NCBI GenBank assembly: GCA_028571685.1
Contig: CM053143.1
Span: forward strand, 154,498,329 to 154,562,328
Reading direction: 5' to 3'
Length of the DNA stretch: 64,000 nucleotides
Origin: Heterohyrax brucei
Lineage: Eukaryota > Chordata > Mammalia > Hyracoidea > Procaviidae
Shown piece after piece: positions 1 to 10,874 of this stretch; position 1 is the stretch's first letter, and each line of letters opens with the position of its first letter. The translations under genes and the position numbers were made by a program. The notes beneath the pieces were generated by a model. That model saw only the letters and a program-made list of their open reading frames with translations. It did no database searches and was not told the DNA's origin.

Positions 1-640
1 ACTACAAAGCATGGTTTCCTAAATGCCACAGGAGTCTTTGGGGAATCCAGACTTCAAGCTAAGAAGGTTCACACACTTTAATATTCACATCTTAGTTTCA
101 TTTTGACTCTAAAGTTACACAGAAACCAAAAGATTAAATCTGCATTTCCTTCTAAATCTATGTGCAAATGGTGAGGCTGGGATGGCCCCTGGGGTTGGTA
201 TTCCTTAACTAGAAGGATTCTAGACCACCTCCACCTCTGAAGATGTGGACAGCCTTAACATCAAACAAACCTTGCTGAATTCAACATTTCCTGTTTTTGG
301 AGTTTTACAACTTTTTACAAGTTAGCTCCTCTGTAACATATCATTGTTACTTGGCTTTGTGACCAACTGATAATTCTCACAGTCTTCCTTGACCAGGAGG
401 GAGGAAGTGAGAGAGACGTGTAGTAGATGTGTGCTGCTACATTCATTTCCATCGTTTGACAGGTGGAGAAATCAGGTTGCATTTCAGATTTATTTTATCA
501 GACTGGAGTCTCTCCTCTGACTCCAACAATTAATTACAGAAAAGGCTTCATCAGGTTTATTTTCAAGCAAACTACTTGAACTAAGCTCATCTCACAACAA
601 TGACAACTTCAGGGGACTTTAAGAGGGTGAGTGCAAAGTT
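1..640. other. Non-coding, no feature recognised
   Basis: No long reading frame, known repeat or RNA gene is visible. The sequence is of mixed composition and may be old unrecognisable repeat or unique intergenic DNA. Confidence 0.4.
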
Positions 641-644
641 GTGG

Positions 645-757
645 CGATCGACTAAAAAATCAGCCACTGAGACCTCTATGGAGCACAGTTCTACTCTGAC
701 ACATGTGAGGTCATCATGAGTTGGAACTGACTCCATGGCAGCTGTTTGGGGTTAAAG
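645..757 (+). repeat. AfroSINE, 3' portion
   Basis: The 3' half of the tRNA-derived afrotherian SINE is readable: a 'ctatggagcacagttctactctg' type block, then 'tcatgagttggaactgact' and a 'ggcagc' end. The tRNA-like 5' half is too decayed to follow. Confidence 0.7.
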
Positions 758-1404
758 CTGTGGCCAAATCCACCTTCTGTTCCTGTTCCTCAGCACTTCC
801 CCACCTGCTTCTGGGTCTAAAGCTGTTTCAGTAGAATTCCCCACCACACAAAATGTACAAGTCAGAGTGGAAGAATTTGTCCCCAGACTCCTTAAATATA
901 ATGAATAAAGTCACACACACACACGACATCAATAGAACGTCACATTCAATTTTAATAGGAGGGTGTTTCCTAGCTACATCTAAGTTTCATATGATACCAA
1001 GTTAAACCAAAAATACAGTACAGAATATACATCTTCTCCCTCAAGAACCTTCCACAGTTTACACATTTTCCACCCCCCACCCCTGCTTCCTGCACCTCAG
1101 TTCGTTATTCTTTTCACAGTCAGCAGACCATTCTTTCATGAACTAAAAACCTGATGGCATTATTCAAATTAACTCCAAACTACAAATTTTTTATCTAGAC
1201 TTCATTTATACATTCATTCATTCAATTATTCATTTATTCATTCATTCATTTAACAATTTCATAAGGATCACCAATAGCTTATGCAAGAGCCACAAGAGCC
1301 AGCTTTGGGAAAGAGACGTCACCCAGGCAGTTCCACTGCCCATCTGTCAGTAGAGGCTTCCGTGTGGCTATGACACTGTGCAGGGTTCAGTAGAACCCCC
1401 AGAT
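758..1404. other. Non-coding with small simple repeats
   Basis: Contains a short CA run near 911-923 and an ATTC-rich tract at 1204-1252. No gene or interspersed repeat recognised in the rest. Confidence 0.4.
1204..1252. repeat. (ATTC)n-like simple repeat
   Basis: Imperfect tandem 'attc' and 'attt' tetranucleotides on the plus strand; a degraded microsatellite. Confidence 0.8.
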
Positions 1405-1553
1405 TAAGACGCACTCCTAAGAAAAGCCTGGTGATCTACCTGGGGAAATTAGCCAGTGAGAACCCTGTAGATCTCAATCTCGATCTCGTTGTTCATGGGT
1501 CACCATGGATCACCATGGGACACAGGCTGATTTGGTGGCAGCTAACAGCTACC
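1405..1553 (+). repeat. AfroSINE, diverged copy
   Basis: Plus-oriented SINE body with 'aaagcctggtgatctacc', a 'gccagtgagaaccctgtag' block and a terminal 'tggcagctaacagc'. It belongs to the subfamily with a 'cctggtgatct' centre. Confidence 0.65.
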
Positions 1554-1650
1554 ATTTCTGAAGCCAAGGAAAATGGTGTGTGACTATGGCAATCAGATAC
1601 TTCTGAAATTAGGATACTGTTATTCTCATAGGACTCTACATATATAGGTG

Positions 1651-1652
<2 letters not shown>

Positions 1653-1694
<42 letters not shown>
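1653..1694. repeat. (GT)n microsatellite
   Basis: About 20 nearly perfect GT dinucleotides in a row; likely polymorphic in length. Confidence 0.95.
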
Positions 1695-1695
<1 letters not shown>

Positions 1696-1986
1696 AATTT
1701 CTGCAATACAAAAATACAATGAAAGGAAGTTGAAAGTTATGACAGCATGGAGTATCTTTGGAATCTGGGAATAAGAAAGAATTCAACAAAATCCCAAGCA
1801 TGTAAATAGTTTTAAGCTAAAATCTAGAAGAAGTGCTACCTTCATAACAAATGTATTCCTCAAGATATAATCTGAGTTAAGCTCAGCTATTTGGTTTTTT
1901 GTCCCATTTTTTCCCTTAGTATCAAAAGAAAAGCAAGCGATAATCTAACCATTCAGCTGTGAAATAGGTAAATCCTACTTGTGATA
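1695..1986. other. Non-coding, no feature recognised
   Basis: AT-rich sequence between the GT microsatellite and the RTE fragment. Nothing recognisable. Confidence 0.4.
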
Positions 1987-2989
1987 GTTATGGCTAATGT
2001 TGTGGAGAATGGGAGTTCCAGAACACCTAGTTGTGCTGTTAAGGAATCTGTACATGGATCAAGAGGCAGTCATACAAACAGAACAAGTAGACGCCACATG
2101 GTTTAAAGTCACAAAAGGCGTGCGTCAAAGTTATATCATTTTACCATGCTTTTCTAATCTGTATGCTGAGCAAACAATCTGAGAAGCTGGGTTATATGAA
2201 GAACAACAAGGCATCAGGATTGGAGGACTACTCATTAACAACCTGTCTTATGCAGACATCACTTGCTGGAAATGAAGAAGATCTGATGAAGATCAAGGAC
2301 TACAGCCTTCAGTATGGATTGTACCTCAACATCAGGAAAACAAAAATCCTCACAACATTGTCATAAATGGAGAAAGGACTGAGGTTGTCAAAAATTTCAT
2401 TTTAATTGGGTCCACAATCAACGCCCTTGGAAGCAGCAGTCAAGACATCAAAAGACACATTGCATTGGGAAAATCTGCTGCAACAGTATTCAAAAGTAAG
2501 GATGTCACCCTAAAGACTAAAATATACCTGACCCAAGCCATGGTATTTTCAATCACATCATATCTGTGCAAAAGCTGGACCATGAACAAAGAAGACTGAA
2601 GAAGAATTGATGCCTTTGAATTGTGGTGTTGGAGAAAAATGTTGAATGTACTATGGACGACCAAAAGAACAAACAGATCTGTTCTGGAAGAGTACAGCCA
2701 GAGTGTTCCTTGGAAGCAAAGATGGCAAGACTACATCTTACATACTTTGGACATGTTGTCAGGAAGAATCAGTCCCTGGAGAAGGACATCAAACTTGATA
2801 GAGTAGAGGGTCAATGAAAAAGAGGAAGACCCTCAACAAGATGGATTGACACAGTGGCCTCGACAATGGCCTTAAGCATAAAGACAATTGTGGACATGGC
2901 GCAAGACCGGGCAGTACTTTGTTCTGTTGTGCATAGGGTCACTATGAGGTGGAACCGACTTGATGGCACCTAACAACATAACAACAACT
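1987..2989 (+). mobile_element. RTE-class LINE, 5'-truncated (reverse transcriptase C-terminal half and 3' end)
   Basis: A 5'-truncated non-LTR retrotransposon of the RTE/BovB-like clade abundant in afrotherians. It starts inside the reverse transcriptase palm (reading like 'LWRMGVPEHLVVLLRNLYMD') and continues through the thumb/connection part ('KTKILTT', then a C-terminal 'ARLHLTYFGHVVRKNQSLEKD' stretch). It ends with an ACAACA tail near 2977-2988. Frames are split by stops and indels, so it makes no protein. A short 'cttgt.a' match on both sides (about 1978 and 2988) may be the target-site duplication. Confidence 0.85.
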
Positions 2990-2991
2990 TG

Positions 2992-3116
2992 TAACAGACT
3001 AAACTACTAACTAAAAGGTTGGTGGCTCAAAATCATACAGAAGTGCCCAGAGGACAGTCTGATGATCTGCTTCTGAAAGATTACAGCCTTGGAAACCCTA
3101 TAGAGTTTCTATGGGT
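2992..3116 (+). repeat. AfroSINE, partial
   Basis: Plus-oriented: 'ctaactaaaaggttggtggctcaaa' is the tRNA-like internal promoter region, followed by 'gattacagccttggaaaccctatag'. The 3' end is lost; it abuts an old MaLR-type LTR piece. Confidence 0.75.
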
Positions 3117-3339
3117 CAGGAATTCAGGAGTACAGGGAAGCTTGAGGATCCTATTATGGCAGGTGGCTTCTCATGGTCTGAGTGATCCAAGAGAGAAAGA
3201 AAAATAGAAGTTGCAATACCTTTTATAACCTAGCCACTGAAATCACACACAATCCTTTCACAATATCCTATACAGATAAGTCCTATTCACTGTGATTACA
3301 CAAGGGCATGAATTCCAGGATGATAGAATCACTAAGGGC
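3117..3339 (-). mobile_element. Old MaLR-type LTR fragment
   Basis: Resembles part of the LTR that also occupies 5776-6640 ('gtgatccaagagagaaagaa...cctagccactgaaatcacacacaatc'). Same strand sense as that copy. No coding capacity. Family assignment is from memory. Confidence 0.5.
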
Positions 3340-3870
3340 TGTCATGGACTTAATTGTGTCCCCCCCAATATATGTGCATCATTTTGGCTAGGCCATGATA
3401 TCCGGTATGTGTGACTGTCCATTGTTTTGTCATCTGATGTGATTTTTCTCTGTGTTGTAAATCCTACCTCAGTGATGTTAACATGACGAGATTTGTGGCA
3501 GTTAAGTTAATGAGGTAAAACTCAATCTACCAGATCTGGTTGTGTTTTAGGCCAATCACTTTTGAGATATAAAAGAGAGAAGTAAGCAGAGAGACAGGGG
3601 AACATCATACCATCAAGAAAGTAATTCCAGGAGAAGAGCTCTTCCTTTGCACCCAAGGTTCCTGTGCCAAGAAGGTCTTGGGCCAGAGTAAGATTCATGA
3701 TACAGACCCTTCTCCAGAACCAGCACAAATAGAAAGACTTCCCTAGAGCTAGCATCCAGAATTTGGACTTCTAGGCTCCAAATAAACTTCTCAGGGGCCA
3801 AGAGGCCAGTGAACCAGGGTGGTATCCACTTGGGGTATTTCTGTTACAGCAGCACTAGACATCCAAGAGA
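3340..3870 (+). mobile_element. Solo LTR, afrotherian MaLR/ERVL-like TGT...ACA family
   Basis: Starts 'tgtcatggacttaattgtgt' and ends near 'tatttctgttacagcagcac' followed by a decayed 'aagaga' (family end is AAGACA). An 'agatataaaagagag' stretch near 3566 may be the LTR TATA region. No internal retroviral sequence. I found no convincing 5-bp duplication at this copy. Confidence 0.75.
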
Positions 3871-4261
3871 AACTAATCTTGGAGATCAGCTACCACAGTC
3901 TACTCTCTGGCTTTCAATGATTCGTGTCCTGTCATATGGAAAATACACTCACTCCCTTCCCAGCCCCCAAACTCATCTTTTAATAGGATGAGCTCAAAGT
4001 TTAGGCTCTCATCATCTAAATAAAGTCCACATAGAAGTGAGGCTACTCAAATCCATTTCTGTGAGTACAATTCTTCTAAATCTGAAGGCCTGTGAACTAA
4101 AGAGATAAATTCTCTGTTTTCCAACAAACCTAGTATATAATGGTGGAGCAGACACAAGACAACCACACAGGAAGGAATGTGAGACACACTGGAGTCACAC
4201 AGGAATCACTGATCCATAGCAACTCTGAAATCCAGCAATTTTTTGATCAAGAATCAAAATG
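3871..4261. other. Non-coding, no feature recognised
   Basis: Intergenic sequence between a solo LTR and an L1 3' end. No gene or family recognised. Confidence 0.4.
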
Positions 4262-4740
4262 TGTTCCCCTACCACCACCAGAGACAGCCCTGACAGGGAA
4301 CACAATATAGAGTCCCTGACATAGCATGAGAAAAAGGGGTGTGCAGATCTAGAACTCTACTAAAAGACCAGCCTTGACGGTCTGACAACCTGGAGAGCCC
4401 CCTCAGAACATGGCCGCTGGCCCAGAGCTGAAACCAGTTCAAAGATCGGACTGGCCTACGGGACACAGAATAATACAGGTGGTATGTGTACTTCATGGTT
4501 TAAAAAATATATGAGGCTGTCCACCTGGCTTAAGATGGGGGAGGAGAGGGTGGAGAGGAAGGGACAAGTATTGGCTGAGCGAACGGTGTAACTGAAGTGT
4601 GGAAAGGAAGTGTGTGCTGTCACAAGGTGAGGAGAGCAGATAGAGGTACACAGAGGCAGGTGCTTGGGGTTTTATACGGCAAATTGTCTTGGACTGTAAA
4701 CTTTCACTTAGTCACAGTAAAATATTTTTTAGAAAAAAAG
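4262..4740 (+). mobile_element. L1 LINE 3' UTR fragment
   Basis: The 3' end matches the afrotherian L1 tail pattern: a 'gaccagccttgacggtctga' block, a purine-rich middle, then 'ttgtcttggactgtaaactt' and 'tcacttagtcacagtaaaat' before an A-rich tail. Truncated on the 5' side; no ORF2 sequence is left. Confidence 0.65.
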
Positions 4741-4749
4741 AGAAGAAGA

Positions 4750-5775
4750 AGAGTTGAGACCTGGAGATAATTCTCCACAGCTCTTGGTTCCTCCTTTGGT
4801 CTCGTGGTGTTTCCCTCTGAAATTCGGTAGTTTTCTCAACCTCCTTCTTGCCTGTAAAACTTGGGGTGCAAAGATCTCATTTCATTTTGTTTTGTCTTAG
4901 TCTAAGCTGGAAATGTCTTTGCCAATATTATCCTCTTAAAATTTTGTGGATCTCCTATAAATACTGAAGTTCATTTCATTAGCCAAAAGCTATTCCTACA
5001 AACCTCTTTGCTATTACCCATTCTATACCTTGGGCTTCTGCTGATACTACTCAGAGATGTCACCCTGAAGTCTCTTAGAAGCCCTGCTGTTTGACTGAAT
5101 AGTTCTCTAACAAACTTCCTAGAATATTTTTGACAGCTTAACAAAGGATTTTATACTCACACCCTAGGCCTCATCTTTAGATTATACTTCAGATGATCTT
5201 GAGAGGGCCCTGGATTTGATCAGTCCCTAGACATTGTTTCTAAATTATAGTGGTTTTTTGCCATCTAGAGAAGTTAGGGATTTTCAAATTCAAAAATTCC
5301 TGGCTCCTTTTTTAGTAACAGCCCTTCTTTTTTATTATCTAGCTCACATTTTATAGCAAGAATGAAACTTTGACACTGTCTGGAAGTTTCCTTAGCTAGA
5401 CCTGGTTCATTAGGTACATTTTCTTCTTTTCAAGTTATGACAGGTACAGGACTGCAAAACTTTCTACCACAGCATAAGAAGGATCTTATTTCCTTCAGTT
5501 TCTAATAACATTTTCCCCAATATTTTCTCCTTTCTATGTTATCACAGGCAATACAACTGCTACTAACCTTTCTGTCACTATATAGCAAGGATTCTTTCTT
5601 CTACTTTGCTACTTGCCTTTAAGGTCTCACTGGTAGCTTCCTTACTGGGTATTAGGCCACTGCTGACTATCTTCACTAGCAATAATCTCAGGGTTCTTTT
5701 ATCTTCTACTCACTACTTAAAGTTTTTCTCATATTTTAGATTTTTGTTATGACAGTGCCCAATTCCAGGTACCAA
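4750..5775 (-). mobile_element. MaLR-type endogenous retrovirus, internal region (decayed)
   Basis: About 1 kb without open frames. Its right edge reads 'acagtgcccaattccaggtacca' directly beside an LTR end on the same strand, which is how MaLR internal sequence meets its 5' LTR (primer-binding region). The assignment rests on this junction and on general similarity to MaLR internal sequence from memory; no gag frame survives. Confidence 0.4.
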
Positions 5776-6090
5776 AATCCATATTATTGCTACATAATGA
5801 ATTATCACAAAATAGGGGTTTAAAACAACAGTAAGCTTTTTTTTTGTTGTTTTTAACTCATATAGTCTTTGTGGGTCATGAATTTAGGAGCAGCTTAACT
5901 GAGTGCCTCTAACTTAGATTCTATTTGTGAGGTTGTAATTAAGACTTCAGCCAGAGCTTCAGACATTTAAAAGGCTTGATTAGTGCTGAACAGTCTACTT
6001 GCAAGGTGGCTGCCTCACATGGCTGGAAAAACTGTGCTGGTTTTTGGTGGAGACCTCCGTTATGCCATGTGGCCATCTTCACCAAAATCC

Positions 6091-6244
6091 TAATCTGTTA
6101 CTACTGAGTCTATTCCAACTCACAGTGAACCAATAGGAAGGAGTAGAACTGCTCTGAGTTTCCAAGGAGCTCTTGGTGGATTTGAACAGCTGACATTTTG
6201 GTTAGTAGCCATAGATTCTAACCATTAGGCAACCAGGGTTTCCC
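6091..6244 (-). repeat. AfroSINE
   Basis: Minus-oriented: 'gagtctattccaactcacag', 'ggagtagaactgctctgagt', then the tRNA-like end 'accattaggcaaccagggtt'. Inserted in the MaLR LTR. Confidence 0.85.
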
Positions 6245-6446
6245 CACCTTGCATAGGGCTGTTAATGTCCTCATGACATTACTGCTGTCTCTGCCAGGAT
6301 CAGCAATCCAAGACAGAAGGGGGAAAACAGTGTTACTTTGTGTGATGTAGCCTCAGAAGTCAAACATCATTATTTCTGCCATATTCGATTGGTCACACAG
6401 ATTAACGCTGACACAGTGGGTGTGGGAGACAGTTTCCTAGAGCATA

Positions 6447-6616
6447 ACTGTTGTGGTGGTAGTTCTATTCCATTGAGTCAATTCCAACTTGAAGCTAGAG
6501 AAAAGAGTGGAGCTGCCTCATAGGGTATCCTAGGCTATAATCTTTATGAGTGTATTTGAACTGCCAACCTTACCATTAGCAGCTGAGCACTTAACCCATT
6601 ACACCACCAAGGCACT
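6447..6616 (-). repeat. AfroSINE, older subtype
   Basis: Minus-oriented, begins 'ttgtggtggtagttctattc' and ends 'ttaacccattacaccaccaa'. More diverged than the copy at 6091. Inserted in the same LTR. Confidence 0.75.
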
Positions 6617-6654
6617 CTTCTCTGTGCCAGAGAAGGAATAATTTCCATATACTG

Positions 6655-6765
6655 CACACAAGGATGGATTATCCAGTAAACAAGGTAAGTATGGGCTTAC
6701 TTGTGCTTACTTACTAATCTATAGTGAACAATTTCATGTTTTTCACCTTTTCAAGGATCCTCCTT
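6655..6765. mobile_element. Palindromic MITE, left half
   Basis: Matches one arm of the element at 6845-7046: 'ggattatccagtaaacaagg', 'gtatgggcttacttgtgctt' and 'acttactaatctatagtgaa'. It stops near the centre of the palindrome, so only one half remains. Confidence 0.65.
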
Positions 6766-6844
6766 CTAGGCACGGCGGGTATCTGTCTCTCTCCCAACTC
6801 CACAGCCCCTCCTACAGAATCAAAACATCTTTTCAAATCGACAA

Positions 6845-7046
6845 TCCCTGATGGGGTGAGATGACTCAGTGAGCAAGGTAAACACAGGCTTACTCATGCT
6901 CACTTACTAATCTGTTGTGAAAAGTTTAACATGGATTTCACTTTGGTGTGGCATGGTAAAACACATGTGAAATGCTTCACTACAGATTAGTAAATTAGCA
7001 CAAGTAAGTTTGTGCTTACCTTGCTTATTAGATAATACATCCCTGG
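6845..7046. mobile_element. Palindromic MITE, complete copy
   Basis: About 200 bp in which the first 80 bases reappear inverted in the last 80. Left arm: 'gtgagcaaggtaaacacagg', 'cttactaatctgttgtgaaa'. Right arm: 'tcactacagattagtaaatt', 'gtttgtgcttaccttgctta'. No coding sequence. The structure is that of a non-autonomous DNA transposon, family not assigned. Confidence 0.7.
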
Positions 7047-7084
7047 CAAAAAAAAAAATTCTCTTTTCTCATGAATCTTAATTC

Positions 7085-7850
7085 CTAATGTGGGAAGATA
7101 AATAACAAAGAGATAAATAAATAAGATACATAAGAAGTCTGTTGTCATAAATGCTATGGAAATCAAAGCAGGGCAGGGGTGCTGAGCTTGCCATGTGTAG
7201 GAGAGAGGGCAGTACATGAAATAGGATGGCTGGAGAAAGCTTCACTGAGAAGATGAGATCTGATCAGAGATCTGAGGAGAGAGAGCAAGCAATATGCAGG
7301 CAAAGAAATTTCCAGGTCAAGGAGACAGAATGTGCCATGACACTTTGGGGGACAACATCTTTGGGGGACAGCAGAGGAGCCTGCAGGGTTGGAAAAGAGT
7401 GAGCAAGTGACAGCCTTGATGATGTGGGAGATGGTGCGGGGAGAGGGGCAGGCTTTATGACAGCTGTTTCTATGCCAACTAGTTTCGAAGGTTTTGAGAG
7501 ATGTGACACGACTGGGATTAAGTTTTAACAGGATTACCCTGGCTACTGTTCTGAGGAGAGATTAACAAAGGCTGAAACTAGGAGATCAGCATTAGGCTCT
7601 GGCAGTAACAGACAGATGACAGACGCTTGGTCCAGGAAGGTGATAGAGATGGTGAGGCCAGCAATTATCTTTCAAAGGAAGGTCTAATGGGATTTGCTAG
7701 TGTATGGAATATGGACTATAAGGAAATTTTTAAAAAGAGTGCAAGAAAGAGACAAGTCAAATAGGACTCTGAGGTTATGGCTTGAACAAAGGAAACAGAG
7801 TTATTTTTTATATCTTAGCAGGGATGACAACAACAAAAGGAGCAGATTGG
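7085..7850 (+). mobile_element. L2-like LINE 3' region
   Basis: Long ancient segment matching the mammalian L2-type 3' region: 'ataaataaataagatacata', 'agaaagcttcactgagaaga', 'ggattaccctggctactgtt' in the expected order. No frame survives. It resumes at 8315 after two SINEs. Confidence 0.55.
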
Positions 7851-7888
7851 CAAGGAGGTAGAAATTAAGACTTCTATCATAGATACCA

Positions 7889-8085
7889 AAGAAGCCCTGG
7901 TAGTGCAGTGGTTAAGCACTCAGCTGCTAATTGAAACGTCAGGCGCTCAATTCCACAAGCCTGTACTGTAGGAGTTAGGTGTGGTAGTCTGCATCTGTAA
8001 AATTTACAACCTTGGAAATCCTATAGGGACAGTTCTTCTCTGTCCTGTAGGGTCACTATGAGTTGGAATGGACTCGACTGCAGTG
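7889..8085 (+). repeat. AfroSINE
   Basis: Near complete: 'gaagccctggtagtgcagtg' tRNA-like start, A/B-box region 'agctgctaattgaaacgtca', ending 'gagttggaatggactcgact'. Inserted in L2-like sequence. Confidence 0.9.
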
Positions 8086-8115
8086 AATATCTTAGATTCA
8101 CGTATATGACAATCC

Positions 8116-8314
8116 CAAGAGTTCTGATGGGACAGTGTTTAAGTTCTCAGCTGCTAACCAAAAGATTGGTAATTCAAATTCTCCCAGTGGCTTTGCAGCA
8201 GAAAAGACCTGGCAATCTGCTTCCACAAAGATTACAACCAAGAAAACCCTATAGGGCAGCTCTACTCTGTCACGTGAGATCATTATGAGTTGGAATCAAG
8301 TTCGTGGCACCTAA
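8116..8314 (+). repeat. AfroSINE
   Basis: Near complete second copy, 30 bases after the previous one and in the same orientation: 'cagctgctaaccaaaagatt', 'gattacaaccaagaaaaccc', ending 'ggcacctaacag'. Confidence 0.88.
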
Positions 8315-8590
8315 CAGACATTCAAGTAGAAATGTTGACTCAACAATTGGATATACAAGTCTGGAATTTAAGGGAGTGAGTATAGCAATTCTAGATGAGC
8401 CCCAAGGATTCAGTCTTCATCATTACAATATTATGAGGCTGAGGATAAGAAGAGCAAGCAAAAGAGGCTAATGTTACAGTCAGTGAGGGAAGAGAAAAAC
8501 CAGCTTAATGCTATACTCTGGAAACAAAATGAAGAAGTCAAATGTTTCACTTATAAGTCAGGTAATATGAGACTGGAGAATTGCACCCCC
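8315..8590 (+). mobile_element. L2-like LINE, continuation
   Basis: Reads 'caacaattggatatacaagt' and 'ctggaatttaagggagtgag', which follow on from the L2-like segment ending at 7850 in the consensus order. Non-coding. Confidence 0.45.
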
Positions 8591-9200
8591 AAAACTGGAA
8601 GTTAAACTAACAATATTCGGAATGGTGTAATGACTTTTGTGCTGCCATGTATGTGAATACTTTTACATTTAACTTAAATTCTATCTATGGTTAAAAATAA
8701 ATGTAACTAGATATACACATACATACCCAGGCATGTAATTGTTTAAAAATACTTCCTCAGCCTATTCAGTAAAGTAGTCTTGAGCTTATTAGGAGCTAAA
8801 TTATTTTTTCTCAACTGCAAACCCCAACCGACCCCATCATCACCCAACCCTTAGCAGACCATGCAATTAGTAACATTCTTCAAAAGAATAAAACAATCAA
8901 CTTGAGCAAGCCATCAGGAAATGAATCAGCAGAGTCCCAGCTGTAGGAAACCCTGTGAAGGCTGTGGCAAGAAAGTCAGAGGCATCTTTTTGCTGGATAA
9001 TTTGGGATATTAAATTACCAACCTTATGCATACTTCAGAAAGTGATATCTGTAACACAACAGTGAGTAGATACAATGCAGTTGAGCAACCATGAGTTAAA
9101 GCCAGGAGTAAATGCTGGAAGACAAATATTAACCTAGCCTAGCGTAGCCCTTCATTTAGAATGTGAGCAGCATTAGTTATGTGACTTACCAAGTGACTAT
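8591..9200. other. Non-coding, no feature recognised
   Basis: AT-rich intergenic sequence up to the L1 target-site duplication. Nothing recognised. Confidence 0.4.
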
Positions 9201-9223
9201 TAATTCATGAGATTGAATTTTTT
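9201..9223. repeat. Target-site duplication of L1, left copy
   Basis: 23 bases beginning 'taattcatgagattg' and ending in six T, identical to 17219-17241. Confidence 0.95.
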
Positions 9224-10874
9224 TATTGTGATTAAGTGAAAGTATACAATCCAGATCAATTTTGCATGCCCACCTAACTGCAGCTCTATCCGCTCTCCTC
9301 ACCCAGTGACAGCATATGCCTCCTTTTCACTCTATATTTGTAGTATGCCCTTTATGAGCACCTGTCCCCTCCTCTCCATCCCCTTCTCTCCCATCTAGAA
9401 AGAAACCAATAGGACAGCCTCCTATAACTGTATAGAACCATAAAGTACACACACCATATGGTCACACTATTTCCCCAAGTCCAGTCCATTTTTGTCTGAA
9501 AATTGACCTCAGTACTGGTTTCTGGTCAGGGCCAGCAGCAGGTCTAGGGGCCATGCTCCTAGGGGACCCTGCAGGGTATCAGATCATCAGTTCTGGTCCT
9601 TTAGTAGAGTGCTTGAGCTGCACACCTCTTTTTCTTGTGTTGCCTCAGGGACTCTAGATTGTGTCCCCCATCATGGCTGTCTTTGGTGGTAGCCTGGAAC
9701 CATCTATTTCTTCTGATCTTATGTTGATACAGTCTCCCACTCACACGGGTCCTTCTGTCTCCTGGGCTCTTTTTCCCTCATGTCTTTGTTGTTCTTAGTC
9801 ATCATCTGTTCAGATGAGTTGGGACCATTTGGTGTACCTCAGATGGCAGTTTGCTAGCTTTTAAGACCCCAGACACCATTCACCAGTATGGGGTGCAGAA
9901 GAATCTCTTAGAGAAAAACTAATTATCCAATTAGCCTCAGTGTCCCTTGAAAACATGCTCCCTAGACGCCCATCCCTGCTACTCTATCCTTTGAAATATT
10001 GGGTTGACTTTAGAAAATCTTTCAGTTTATGGTGTAATCCAGTTATGTTGATCTGCTCTCTGCTGCATGCTGTCAGTGCTTTCACCTAGCCAAATACCTA
10101 TCTACTGTCTAATCTATGACCAACTCTCTCCCTACCCTTGTAACCATCAGTCTTTTCTTCTGTACATAAGTCTATTTTTCAGTCCTTATAGCAGAGGTCT
10201 CATATAATACTTGTGCTTTTGCCTCTGACTGATTTCACTCAGCATAATGTTTTCTAGTTGAAACCAGATAATGAGATGCTTCTTGTCTTAGTCACTGGTA
10301 CTGCTCCAAGAGAAAATACCATCTGAGTGGAAGGCTTCTCAAGGAGAAACTTCATTGTCAGAGTCTAGTAAGCTGTAAATCCATTCAAGAGTTACAAGTC
10401 CATTCAATATGACAAATTGTCACAGTCCGGTTGGTTGAATCCAAAGTCAAGGAGAGCATCTCAGCATGGGAACCTCAGGTCCAAGGGACATGCCTGCTCT
10501 TGGTCATGCTGCTGTCTTGGTTGTATGAGGTTCTCAACTTCCTCTGCTCACTTCTCTTCCTTATATCTCACAGGCTTGTAGCTTGAGTCCTGCCTCACTA
10601 ACACAACTGCAGCCCATTCTCCATCATCAATATCACAGAGGCAGGATTCACAACACATGGGAGGAATGGCACCATTTTGGGATGCATAGCCAAGTCAAAT
10701 CAACAACATATACGTTTTGGGGGGGACACAATTCAATGCATCACACTTCCTAAAGTCATCATTGTTCTTTACCGTTGCATACTGAGTTTATGTGCCATAA
10801 TTTGTTTATCCATTTGTATCTTGATGAGCACCTAGGTTGATTCTTTTTGCTGTGGACTGTGCTGCAATAAATAT
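9224..10874 (-). mobile_element. L1 3' UTR
   Basis: Non-coding end of the L1, with 'tttcacttaatcacaataaa' on the minus strand just before the short A tail that meets the target-site duplication. A solo LTR splits it at 10284-10745. Confidence 0.85.
10284..10745 (-). mobile_element. Solo LTR inside the L1 3' UTR
   Basis: Same TGT...ACA family as 3340-3870, inverted: starts 'tgtcttagtcactggtactg' and ends 'acacaattcaatgcatcaca'. Flanking 5-mers cttct (10279-10283) and cttcc (10746-10750) look like a target-site duplication with one substitution. It is younger than the L1. Confidence 0.85.

Larger units (their letters stand above)
5776..6640 (-). mobile_element. MaLR-type LTR, split by two AfroSINEs
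   Basis: Reverse-oriented LTR. Its end ('ttattgctacataatgaatt...gggtttaaaacaac') lies at the left and the body ('gcatagggctgttaatgtcc', 'catattcgattggtcacaca') continues to about 6640. SINEs at 6091-6244 and 6447-6616 interrupt it. Together with 4750-5775 it forms a partial provirus (5' LTR plus internal) on the minus strand. Confidence 0.5.

Noticed and set aside
7889..7960. tRNA-like A and B box regions in SINE 5' ends
   Set aside because: They are SINE heads, not tRNA genes: no complete cloverleaf and a SINE body follows.
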